Source: Prolixibacteraceae bacterium
Lineage (GTDB): Bacteria > Bacteroidota > Bacteroidia > Bacteroidales > Prolixibacteraceae
DNA length: 40,173 nucleotides
Reading direction: 5' to 3'
NCBI GenBank assembly: GCA_025355875.1
Contig: JANXYV010000032.1
Location: 1-40,173, forward strand
Part shown: piece after piece, positions 1 through 7,006 of the stretch
Layout of the letters: each line of letters opens with the position of its first letter
How positions within the stretch are numbered: the stretch's first letter is position 1
Made by a program: the position numbers and the translations under genes
The notes under the pieces: generated by a model
The model's database searches: none
The model's input: the letters and a program-made list of their open reading frames with translations, nothing else
What the model was told of the DNA's origin: nothing

Positions 1-38
1 TTATAACGGTAAGTTTGTCAAGCAATAACCCGGTTACC

Positions 39-94
39 GGGTGGCGCGAATTGTATTCGCGCTGTTTAAACGGCGATTAAAAATCGCCGCACCC
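39..94. repeat. REP element A (two-hairpin palindromic repeat)
   Basis: This 56-bp unit opens with GGGTGGCGCG and closes with CGCACCC. It contains two small stem-loops, GCGCGAAT/ATTCGCGC and CGGCGAT/ATCGCCG, separated by a T/A-rich spacer. The same layout recurs at 95-154, 1520-1574, 2031-2085 and 2306-2360, next to a RAYT transposase gene. I read it as a REP/BIME-type unit mobilised by that enzyme. The repeat is seen directly; mobilisation is inferred. Confidence 0.8.
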
Positions 95-154
95 GGGTGA
101 CGCGGTTTCCGAACCGCGTTTTTTTTAATCGGCGGATCAGAAACCGCCGCACCC
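95..154. repeat. REP element B (two-hairpin palindromic repeat)
   Basis: This unit directly abuts element A, so the two form a tandem BIME-like pair. It runs from GGGTGACGCGG to CGCACCC, with stems CGCGGTTT/GAACCGCG and GGCGG/CCGCC around a run of eight T. The hairpin arms differ in sequence from those of element A but keep complementarity, which suggests selection on structure. Confidence 0.8.
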
Positions 155-222
155 GGAGAAATCCCGAAGTGATGGCACATCTGGAAACTCAGATGATCAA
201 CGACATTGTAATCTTTTCAAAT

Positions 223-399
223 TTAATTCTACTTTAACCCATTCGAAAAATCGGACTATTTTTACCCTGAGTCACGTTCGGCTGAGCTCACGTCGAAGCC
301 TAAAGGGAATAGCCCGATTTTTCTCCTGTCTCCCTTTAGGGAAGGGGTAAAACAGGAGAAAAATCTTGACACATTATATATCTGTTAAAGTAGAATTAA
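223..399. repeat. MITE-like nested inverted-repeat element
   Basis: A 16-bp perfect terminal inverted repeat, TTAATTCTACTTTAAC at 223-238 and its complement at 384-399, bounds 177 bp of non-coding DNA. Inside lies a second inverted repeat (245-260 against 308-323, one mismatch). Partly overlapping it is a third (321-329 against 352-360, perfect). The element sits about 55 bp upstream of the Fic gene. It has no coding capacity, so it is best described as a MITE-like or stem-loop element of unknown mobility. Confidence 0.65.
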
Positions 400-453
400 T
401 TAGATTCGCATAGCATTGAGGAGTAAGTAAGAATTAAACAGGTTCACTGGGTT

Positions 454-1431
454 ATGACATCAAATTATCAACCACCTTTTAGCATCAGTTCCAAATCGAT
501 CAATTTGATTGCAGACATTTCTGCACAAATTGAACGATACGTCATCCGCATGGAGCAAGAAGATGGTCTTTTGTTGCGGAAAATAAACCGCATCAAAACC
601 ATTCAAGGCTCACTGGCAATTGAGGGAAACACGCTTTCGGAAAGCATGATTACCGAGATCCTCGAAGGCAAATCTGTTATCGCACCTTTGCGGGAAATTC
701 AGGAAGTAAAAAATGCCATCAAAACTTATGACTCTTTTACCTCTTTTAATCCATTCGAGGTAAAAGATTTATTGAAAGCTCATGGTTTAATGATGGAAGC
801 CCTGATAGACGACTCCGGACGTTTCCGCCGTGGAGGTGTGGGCGTGTTTGCAGGCGCCCGGGCTGTTCACATTGCCCCGCCAGCCGAACGAGTTCCATTT
901 TTGATGAACGATTTGTTCCGGTGGCTAAACGAATCGCACGACCATTTGTTGATCAGAAGCTGTGTTTTTCACTACGAGTTTGAATTTATTCATCCGTTTA
1001 GTGATGGCAACGGGCGTTTGGGGCGGTTATGGCAATCGCTTATACTTAGCCGATTGCACCCCATTTTTGAGCATTTACCCGTCGAAAATATCGTTTTTCA
1101 GAACCAGCAACAATACTACGATGCTATAAGCAAAAGCTCTGGCGCCACCGACTGCGGGGCTTTCATTGAATTTATGCTTGAAGAAATACATACTACGCTC
1201 AAAAAGCGGCAAGGTGTTGCGTTGAAAACCGGAACAAATGACACTGTAAATGACACTGTAAATGACACTGTAAATTTAATCAGATCCAATCCGAAAATTA
1301 CTATTGATGAGCTGGCAAAGAAACTAAACAAATCGCGCAGAACCGTGACACGCATCCTTCGGAAATTGCAGGAAGAGAAAATAATTTCACGAATTGGTTC
1401 CGACAAAACAGGTTATTGGGAAGTAAAATAA
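454..1431 (+). CDS. Fic family protein with C-terminal winged helix (probable AMP-transferase)
   Basis: This 325-residue protein has the complete Fic active-site motif HPFSDGNGRLGR at residues 180-191, including the catalytic His180. Fic enzymes usually transfer AMP from ATP to hydroxyl side chains of target proteins. An N-terminal inhibitory motif of the (S/T)xxxE(G/N) type is present as SLAIEG at 53-58, so this is a class II, self-inhibited Fic protein. After a short TNDTV repeat linker (262-274), residues 275-325 form a helix-turn-helix/winged-helix domain, as in many Fic-DNA-binding fusions. The gene stands alone between two clusters of REP repeats. No antitoxin-like gene lies next to it, consistent with built-in inhibition. 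The target protein cannot be told from sequence. Confidence 0.92.
   Translation: MTSNYQPPFSISSKSINLIADISAQIERYVIRMEQEDGLLLRKINRIKTIQGSLAIEGNTLSESMITEILEGKSVIAPLREIQEVKNAIKTYDSFTSFNPFEVKDLLKAHGLMMEALIDDSGRFRRGGVGVFAGARAVHIAPPAERVPFLMNDLFRWLNESHDHLLIRSCVFHYEFEFIHPFSDGNGRLGRLWQSLILSRLHPIFEHLPVENIVFQNQQQYYDAISKSSGATDCGAFIEFMLEEIHTTLKKRQGVALKTGTNDTVNDTVNDTVNLIRSNPKITIDELAKKLNKSRRTVTRILRKLQEEKIISRIGSDKTGYWEVK
1237..1272 (+). repeat. Three perfect 12-bp tandem repeats in the Fic gene
   Basis: AATGACACTGTA occurs three times head to tail and encodes NDTV repeats between the Fic domain and the winged helix. Because the unit is a multiple of three, slippage would change linker length without shifting the frame. 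Confidence 0.95.
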
Positions 1432-1464
1432 GCTCCCAAAGCAGGGTGCAGTGTTTTTTTGCAT

Positions 1465-1519
1465 GGGTGACGCGGAACGGGTGGCGCGAATTGTATTCGC
1501 GCTTTTTATTTCGGCCACC
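1465..1519. repeat. Partial REP units
   Basis: A truncated GGGTGACGCGG start (1465-1478) is followed by GGGTGGCGCGAATTGTATTC and its GCGC stem end (1479-1502), then CGGCCACC. These are recognisable fragments of the units at 39-94 and 2306-2360. They lie just after the Fic stop codon and next to the intact unit at 1520-1574. Confidence 0.65.
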
Positions 1520-1574
1520 GGGTGACGCGATTTTCAATCGCGTTTTTTTTCGGCGATTAAAAATCGCCGCACCC
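1520..1574. repeat. REP element D overlapping the RAYT 3' end
   Basis: This 55-bp unit runs from GGGTGACGCG to CGCACCC, with stems CGCGATT/AATCGCG and CGGCGAT/ATCGCCG. The RAYT gene, read on the minus strand, runs into this repeat. Its last codons (GCGDF) and its stop codon at 1557-1559 lie inside the repeat. Confidence 0.85.
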
Positions 1575-2246
1575 ATTACCCGGCCAATCTTTACGATCTT
1601 TTACCAATCCAGCCGATACCGGGTTATTCAGGGTATATTCAATGGCATAATACAAGTGTTTTTCATCCCGGATGGTGGTATCGAAACTCTCCTTTTGCCA
1701 TAAAGTTCCTGTTCTTCCTTCAGCCTTATTAATCCGGTTGGCTGTGTGCCTTTTCACCGACTGCAAGATATCCTGCAAATAAACCGGGGTACCATCTTCG
1801 TCTTTTTCCAGCAACTGAAAAACCCAGTGAACATGGTTCGGCATGATTGAAAAGGCGTGGTTCGAAAGCTTTTTTCCTTCCCAAAACTGAATGGCTTCAG
1901 CTATGGTTTTTGTGTTGCCCGGGTTCGATAAATTTACGATTGGATTTCGTTCAGCATCAAGCAAATCGTCGTAAGCTTTGATGTATTTCTTTCGGAGAGA
2001 GTAATATTGCATCTGAAGTTTTTCCAATTGGGGTGACGCGATTTCCAATCGCGTTTTTTTTTCGCGATTAAAAATCGCGTCACCCAAAAACTCCAATTCA
2101 TCGGTATATCGTTTCAGCGCTTTTTTAGGAACAGCATCCTTTAAACACCAGGTTACAAAATACGCCTGACCAGGTTGTTGGAAATGAGGTAAAGCGTGTT
2201 TGTATGATTCTTTCTTTTCCAAGGGACTCGTAGTTTTTAACAGCAA
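1557..2246 (-). CDS. REP-associated tyrosine transposase (RAYT, IS200/Y1_Tnp superfamily), carrying an in-frame REP insertion
   Basis: This protein of about 229 residues resembles RAYT enzymes. It has an N-terminal HFQQPGQAYFVTWCLKDAVP block, the HUH metal-binding motif NHVH in SIMPNHVHWVF, and a candidate catalytic tyrosine in the YYAIEYTLNNPVSAGL segment. Such enzymes cut and join single-stranded DNA at REP hairpins. Unusually, a 55-bp REP (2031-2085) lies inside the gene without breaking the frame and is translated as GDAIFNREKKTRLEIASP. The stop codon also comes from a REP. No ATG is available at the N-terminus. The likely start is TTG at 2246, because an in-frame stop lies at 2274-2276 inside another REP. 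Activity is therefore uncertain, although the catalytic motifs are intact. Confidence 0.85.
   Translation of the reverse strand: MLLKTTSPLEKKESYKHALPHFQQPGQAYFVTWCLKDAVPKKALKRYTDELEFLGDAIFNREKKTRLEIASPQLEKLQMQYYSLRKKYIKAYDDLLDAERNPIVNLSNPGNTKTIAEAIQFWEGKKLSNHAFSIMPNHVHWVFQLLEKDEDGTPVYLQDILQSVKRHTANRINKAEGRTGTLWQKESFDTTIRDEKHLYYAIEYTLNNPVSAGLVKDRKDWPGNGCGDF
2031..2085. repeat. REP element inside the RAYT coding sequence
   Basis: This 55-bp unit has symmetrical ends, GGGTGACGCGATT and its inverse, separated by a run of nine T. It lies inside the RAYT gene at a point between the conserved N-terminal block and the LEKLQMQYYSLRKKY helix. It is open in the RAYT reading frame and adds about 18 residues. 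Confidence 0.9.
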
Positions 2247-2261
2247 TTTAACGATTTTTTC

Positions 2262-2305
2262 GGGTGGCGCGATTTATAATCGCGCTTTTCATTTAATCGG
2301 CGACC
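2262..2305. repeat. Partial REP unit upstream of RAYT
   Basis: The unit GGGTGGCGCGATTTATAATC with its GCGC stem end is followed by a degraded second hairpin ending CGGCGACC. It lies immediately upstream of the presumed RAYT start and contains the in-frame stop that limits the N-terminus of that gene. Confidence 0.75.
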
Positions 2306-2360
2306 GGGTTGCGCAAATTGTATTCGCGCGTTTTTCGGGCGATTAAAAATCGCCGCACCC
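2306..2360. repeat. REP element F
   Basis: The unit runs from GGGTTGCGC to CGCACCC, with a CGGGCGAT/ATCGCCG stem like elements A and D. It is in tandem with the partial unit at 2262-2305. Together they separate the RAYT gene from the promoter region of the surA operon. Confidence 0.8.
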
Positions 2361-2447
2361 GTTTCTGCTTAACAACTTTTAAGATACATTAAATTTTATA
2401 GGGTATATCGCCCAAAAACATCGGGGTTTTTGTACATCTTTTTTTAG

Positions 2448-2455
2448 TAGTTTTG
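2448..2455 (+). promoter_or_regulatory. Candidate -7 element for the PPIase/surA operon
   Basis: TAGTTTTG matches the Bacteroidota -7 consensus TAnnTTTG. A TTTG at 2429-2432 could be the -33 element, although the 15-bp spacing is shorter than usual. It lies about 150 bp upstream of the first gene of the envelope operon. Confidence 0.4.
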
Positions 2456-2603
2456 CGGCTTAAACAAAATATCTAATTACAAGAAATGACATCCGTCTGA
2501 GAATAGTTCACTACCAAAATTAAAATCAATTAATAATCATTTATATCCATTTAGACCTATGAAACTGCATGAAATTATCCATTTTAAAAGCAAACTTAAA
2601 AAC

Positions 2604-4553
2604 ATGATCAAATCATTTGTAATCGTACTCTTTGTCTTCTTTTCGATCATTGTTTCAGCGCAAAAGAAGAATGATATTGTGGTAAACATTGGCGATGTGC
2701 CGGTTAGCAAAGAAGAATTTGAAGCCAATTACAAAAAGAACAATACCAATATCCTGGATGAAAAAGACAAAAAAACGCCAGCCCAATACATGGATTTGTA
2801 TGTCAATTTTAAGTTAAAAGTGATTGAAGCTCAAAAACTTGGATATGATACAGCCAAGGCGTTTGTTACTGAATTGAAAGGTTACCGTCAGGAACTTGCC
2901 AAACCCTACCTGACCAATACAACCTATAACGAAGAGATGGTCAAAAATGCCTATTACCGTACTTTGCATGAACGGAAAGTCAGTCATATCCTGATTAAGG
3001 TTACCCCTGACGCATCTCCGGCTGATACCCTTGCAGCATGGAATAAAGTTACTGAACTTCGCAAGCAAGTCATAGCCAGTGCCGATTTCAACGAGACTGC
3101 CATTAAAAATTCAGAAGATCCTACTGCAGCCGAGAACAAAGGTGAGATTGGGTATTTCAGCGCCTTTCAGATGGTTTTTCCATTCGAAGATATAGCTTAC
3201 AAAACACCTGTTGGAGAGGTTTCACAAATTACCCGCACCCGTTTTGGCTACCACCTTATCAAAGTTGAAGATGAACGGCTGAGTCGTGGCGAAATCAAGG
3301 TAGCACACATCATGAAAATGTTCCCGAAACAAGCCAGCGAAGAAACCAAAGCCAATTTGAAACTTGCCGCCGACAGTATCTGGCAGAAATTGACTTCCGG
3401 AGCGGATTTTGCTGAAATGGCAAAGAAGTACTCTGACGATAAAAGAACGGGTTCAACCGGAGGAGTTATGAACTGGTTTTCGCAGACCAATATGGTTCCT
3501 TCTTTCGCTGAAGCTGCTTTTGACCTTAAAAATGACGGAGATTTTTCTCCGGTTATCGGCACTCCTTATGGATGGCATATCATCAAGCGCCTTGAAGTGC
3601 GAATCACTCCGCCTTTTGAGAAGGCCCGTCCTGACCTTGAAGTTAAGATCAAGAACAGTTCAACCATCAGTAAATCGGGTGATGAAGTATTTGCCAAAAA
3701 GTTACGCTCTGAATATAAGATGAGAATTGACGATGCCACCTTCACCAACGTGGTAGAATTGGCTAAGGACACTATCGGGAAGAAAAATGTAAAAACTGCG
3801 CTGGAACCGGCAAAGAGCAGTCCTTTAGTTACTTTTGCCGATCAAACGGTATCTGCCGGCGATTTTGCAGAATATCTTCTAAGTGAGAAATATATGCAGG
3901 GAAGGGGAAATCAGGCCTTTAAGTTAAAACCATACCTCGAAAAGTTCATCAATCTGAAATTACTGGAATACGAAAATTCCCAACTGGAAAGGAAATATCC
4001 TGATTTTGCCCGGGTTTACAAGGAATATCATGATGGCATCCTGCTTTTCAACATTTCGAAGGATAAAATCTGGGACGTTGCCTCATCCGATACAGCGCGT
4101 CTGCAAAAATACTATGATCAAACAACCAAAAAATATTTCTGGAACGACCGTTTTATCGGTTGGGTGATTGAAGCCAAAAATGCGGATTTACGGACCAAAG
4201 TTGAATCCATGCTCGATGGGAAAGAAATGAGCAAAAAGGAAATCACCGATTTTTTCAATACCAAAACTGAAAATAATGTTCAAATCACCGAAGTGGCAGT
4301 CGAAAAGGGAGACAATCCGGTGGTGGATTATTATACCTGGAGCGGACCTAAACCTGCCGCATTTGATGAAACGACTACCTTTGTTCACGGTAAAATTGTG
4401 AGTCATCAGCAGAAAACACTCAAAGATGCGTGGGGACTGTACTCTTCCGACTTTCAGGAACAAGTTGAAAAAGAATGGATTGCCTCTTTAAAAGCAAAAT
4501 ATCCGGTTACAATTCATAAAAAAGTGCTTAAAAAAATTCAGTCTATTGAATGA
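2604..4553 (+). CDS. Periplasmic peptidyl-prolyl isomerase with two parvulin (PpiC) domains
   Basis: The protein has a signal peptide (MIKSFVIVLFVFFSIIVSAQ), a SurA-type N-terminal chaperone region, then two parvulin domains. The first spans roughly residues 120-225 and starts at KVSHILIKV. The second spans roughly 230-335, starts at IKVAHIMKMF and ends FGYHL/YGWHI-like. The C-terminal 300 residues are less conserved. Parvulins speed cis-trans isomerisation of prolyl bonds, and this type assists outer-membrane protein folding in the periplasm. I chose ATG 2604 because it places the signal peptide at the N-terminus. An upstream in-frame ATG at 2559 would add 15 residues. The stop overlaps the next gene (ATGA), so the two are translationally coupled. 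It is the first gene of an envelope-biogenesis operon running to 9831. Confidence 0.88.
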   Translation: MIKSFVIVLFVFFSIIVSAQKKNDIVVNIGDVPVSKEEFEANYKKNNTNILDEKDKKTPAQYMDLYVNFKLKVIEAQKLGYDTAKAFVTELKGYRQELAKPYLTNTTYNEEMVKNAYYRTLHERKVSHILIKVTPDASPADTLAAWNKVTELRKQVIASADFNETAIKNSEDPTAAENKGEIGYFSAFQMVFPFEDIAYKTPVGEVSQITRTRFGYHLIKVEDERLSRGEIKVAHIMKMFPKQASEETKANLKLAADSIWQKLTSGADFAEMAKKYSDDKRTGSTGGVMNWFSQTNMVPSFAEAAFDLKNDGDFSPVIGTPYGWHIIKRLEVRITPPFEKARPDLEVKIKNSSTISKSGDEVFAKKLRSEYKMRIDDATFTNVVELAKDTIGKKNVKTALEPAKSSPLVTFADQTVSAGDFAEYLLSEKYMQGRGNQAFKLKPYLEKFINLKLLEYENSQLERKYPDFARVYKEYHDGILLFNISKDKIWDVASSDTARLQKYYDQTTKKYFWNDRFIGWVIEAKNADLRTKVESMLDGKEMSKKEITDFFNTKTENNVQITEVAVEKGDNPVVDYYTWSGPKPAAFDETTTFVHGKIVSHQQKTLKDAWGLYSSDFQEQVEKEWIASLKAKYPVTIHKKVLKKIQSIE

Positions 4554-5404
4554 GAAAAGCTGGCATTTATATTTTTCTGGCAGCCTTAATTCTGACATCC
4601 TGTAATCTGCTTCCTGAAAAGGGGAATCCGGTGGCCAAAGTTGGCGCAAAAGTTTTGACCATGGAAGACCTTGCGAAAAACGTACCCAATTACCTGGATG
4701 CCACAGATAGTTCGCTTTGGGCCGACGACTACATTAAAAAATGGATACAACGCGAATTATTGCTGCAAAAAGCAGAAGAGAATCTGAAAGGCGATTTGAA
4801 AGATGTGAGTGCCGAACTCGAGGAATACCGCAATTCACTTATTGTGTTCAGGTATAAAAATGAAATGGTGAAACAGAAAATGGATACCTTGTTAAAAGAT
4901 TCTGACATTCAGAAATACTTTAACGAGCACCGCGAAAGTTTTATCCTGAACCGGAATATCGTGAAAGCCATTTACATAAAAGTACCTGATGAGGTTTCCA
5001 GTCCTGAAAACCTCAAGGAGCTTTGTTCATCGAACGATCCGGCGAAGCAGGCCAAACTGAACGAATATTGCTTGAGTTATGCCAAAGCCTACGATCGGTT
5101 TAACGATCAATGGGTGGCTGCCGATATGGTTTTGAAAAACATCCCGGAACAAATTCCAGATCAGAAGGAGTTCCTGGAGAAAAACCGTTTTACCGAGAGC
5201 AGTGATAAAGTTTATTACTATATTGTTTACATCCGCGATTACCGGCTCGAAGGACAGGTTTCGCCGGTTGAATACGTTGAAAAAGATATCCGGAATCTGA
5301 TTTTAAGCAAACAGAAAATCGAATTCCTGAAGCAGATCGAAAAAAATATTTATCAGGAAGGCCTTGACCACAATCGGGTCAAACTATTTAAAACAAAAAA
5401 ATAA
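4550..5404 (+). CDS. SurA-like lipoprotein without a recognisable parvulin domain
   Basis: This 284-residue protein carries a lipoprotein signal peptide with lipobox LTSC (Cys18). It is followed by the VAKVGAKVLTMEDLAKNVPN segment typical of the N-terminus of SurA/PpiC chaperones, and then largely helical sequence. I do not see the paired histidine and FGYH-type motifs of a parvulin domain, so it looks like a chaperone core without isomerase activity. It overlaps the upstream PPIase by four bases and ends a few bases before surA. That argues for a joint role of three SurA-like proteins in handling outer-membrane proteins. The lipid anchor would tether it to a membrane. Confidence 0.75.
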   Translation: MRKAGIYIFLAALILTSCNLLPEKGNPVAKVGAKVLTMEDLAKNVPNYLDATDSSLWADDYIKKWIQRELLLQKAEENLKGDLKDVSAELEEYRNSLIVFRYKNEMVKQKMDTLLKDSDIQKYFNEHRESFILNRNIVKAIYIKVPDEVSSPENLKELCSSNDPAKQAKLNEYCLSYAKAYDRFNDQWVAADMVLKNIPEQIPDQKEFLEKNRFTESSDKVYYYIVYIRDYRLEGQVSPVEYVEKDIRNLILSKQKIEFLKQIEKNIYQEGLDHNRVKLFKTKK

Positions 5405-5410
5405 TTGTTT

Positions 5411-6763
5411 ATGATTCGAAAACTAATTGGTTCATTGGTCTTGTTGGGATGTATTGCTTTCTTGGACCCGATTTTTGCCCAGGATAAAGTCGTCGATCAG
5501 ATTGTTTGTGTAGTTGGGAAAAACATTATCCTGAAATCGGATATTGAAGGTACCTTCCAGCAGCAACAGGCTCAGGGCATTACTACCGAAGGGGATATGA
5601 AGTGTGAGATTCTTGAAAATTTGCTGGTCGAAAAACTATTGCTTGCCGAAGCTGAACTCGATACAACCATTATTGTGAGCGACAGTCAGATCAATCAGAA
5701 CCTCGAACAGCGCATCCAGTATTTTATAACACATTTAGGCTCCGAAAAAGAAGTGGAAGCCTATTTTAAAAAATCGATTGTCCAGTTGAAAGCTGATTTG
5801 CAGGAAGTGATTAAAAACCAACAGATGACTCAGCAAATGCAGGAAAAGATCGTGGATAAAGTTACGGTTTCGCCCGCTGAAGTCCGCTTGCATTTCAAGA
5901 GCCTCCCTGAAGCCGAAATCCCTCAGATCGATGCGCAGATCGAATACGCTCAAATCACGGTTTTACCTGCGATTACACAGGAAGAAGAAGACCGTATCAA
6001 AGCGACCCTTCGTGAACTCAAACACCGCATCGAAACCGGAGAAAGCGGATTCGCTCCGTTAGCGGTTATTTATTCGGAAGACGGATCGGCCAGGAATGGA
6101 GGCGAACTTGATTACATGGGTCGTGGAAACCTCGATCCTGCGTATGCTGCAGCGGCATTTAACCTGAAAGGTGACAAAATTTCGAATGTTGTAAAAAGTG
6201 ATTTTGGATACCATATTATCCAGGTGATGGACCGGAAAGGAGAGCAAATTAAAACCAGGCATATCATCATGAAGCCGAAAGTTGCTCCGGAAGCGATGAA
6301 AAAAGCATTTCTCCAAATCGATAGTATCGCGAATTTTATCCGGAAGGGAACTTTTAAATTTGAAGATGCTGCCGTGCGATATTCATTCGACAAAAACTCG
6401 CGCAACAATGGCGGTGCAGTCATTAATCCTGAAACCAGTGAATCGAAATGGAAAATGAGTGAGCTTGATCCGGATGTCAGTAAAGTAATTGCCAAAATGA
6501 ACATCAACGAAATTTCGAAACCATTTTTAACTGTTGACGATAAACAGCGACAGATATATAAAATTGTCAAGTTGCTCAGCAAAACTGATGCGCACCAGGC
6601 AAACCTGCGCGACGACTATGTGGAACTCAGCAACAAATACCTGGCTTCAAAAAAGGAAAAAACGCTCGACAAATGGATCCGCGAAAAACAGGCCGGCACC
6701 TATGTTCACATCGATCCATCGTATATGAATTGCAATTTTAAATATAAGGGCTGGGTGAAGTAG
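5411..6763 (+). CDS. surA: SurA-type periplasmic chaperone / peptidyl-prolyl isomerase
   Basis: This protein of about 450 residues has a signal peptide ending in FLDPIFAQ and then the typical SurA N-domain (VVDQIVCVVGKNIILKSDIE). Two parvulin-like regions follow. The first contains YSEDGSARNGGELDYMGRG and SDFGYHIIQV, and the second begins IKTRHIIMKP. SurA chaperones unfolded outer-membrane proteins across the periplasm. ATG 5411 is preferred to the TTG at 5405. Only six bases separate it from the lipoprotein gene upstream, indicating one transcript. Domain layout and length fit the SurA family. Assignment as the main SurA rather than a paralogue is inferred. Confidence 0.88.
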   Translation: MIRKLIGSLVLLGCIAFLDPIFAQDKVVDQIVCVVGKNIILKSDIEGTFQQQQAQGITTEGDMKCEILENLLVEKLLLAEAELDTTIIVSDSQINQNLEQRIQYFITHLGSEKEVEAYFKKSIVQLKADLQEVIKNQQMTQQMQEKIVDKVTVSPAEVRLHFKSLPEAEIPQIDAQIEYAQITVLPAITQEEEDRIKATLRELKHRIETGESGFAPLAVIYSEDGSARNGGELDYMGRGNLDPAYAAAAFNLKGDKISNVVKSDFGYHIIQVMDRKGEQIKTRHIIMKPKVAPEAMKKAFLQIDSIANFIRKGTFKFEDAAVRYSFDKNSRNNGGAVINPETSESKWKMSELDPDVSKVIAKMNINEISKPFLTVDDKQRQIYKIVKLLSKTDAHQANLRDDYVELSNKYLASKKEKTLDKWIREKQAGTYVHIDPSYMNCNFKYKGWVK

Positions 6764-6814
6764 ATTGGCGTAGAGTTTAAGTTTCTGCAAAGAGACATTT
6801 TAAGAATAGCCGCG

Positions 6815-7006
6815 ATGAAAAATAGTTTTTATTTTGGAACCTGGCTGGCCATAGGCAGTGGAATGGGCACTGCAATTGGAGTTGCAACGAAAAACATCGG
6901 AGCGGGAGTTGCGTTCGGAATAGGATTTGGACTTCTAATGGAAGTAATCATCAGGTATTCAGCAAATAAGAAAGACAAGGATAAAAAACACGAAGATGAT
7001 CTATAA
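6815..7006 (+). CDS. Small glycine-rich membrane protein
   Basis: This 63-residue protein has two hydrophobic stretches rich in spaced glycines (GTWLAIGSGMGTAIGVA and GAGVAFGIGFGLLMEVII), resembling glycine-zipper helices that pack in membranes. A charged tail of lysines and acidic residues follows. It overlaps the MoxR start by 11 bases, so it is probably coupled to that gene. No specific family is recognised. It may be a membrane partner of the ATPase, but nothing in the sequence proves this. Confidence 0.7.
   Translation: MKNSFYFGTWLAIGSGMGTAIGVATKNIGAGVAFGIGFGLLMEVIIRYSANKKDKDKKHEDDL

Noticed and set aside
39-154. Tandem palindromic units as a CRISPR array
   Set aside because: Only two adjacent units, with no unique spacers, varying arm sequences and no cas genes. 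The RAYT link explains them better.
366-396. TTGACA and TAGAAT as a sigma-70 promoter for the Fic gene
   Set aside because: The 19-bp spacing and E. coli-type boxes do not fit Bacteroidota promoters, and TAGAAT is part of the 16-bp terminal inverted repeat.
454-1431. Fic toxin-antitoxin pair
   Set aside because: No antitoxin gene adjoins it; the inhibitory motif is within the same chain.
1416-1703. Plus-strand frame across the REP units after the Fic gene
   Set aside because: Its sequence is generated by REPs and the antisense of RAYT; no independent coding evidence.
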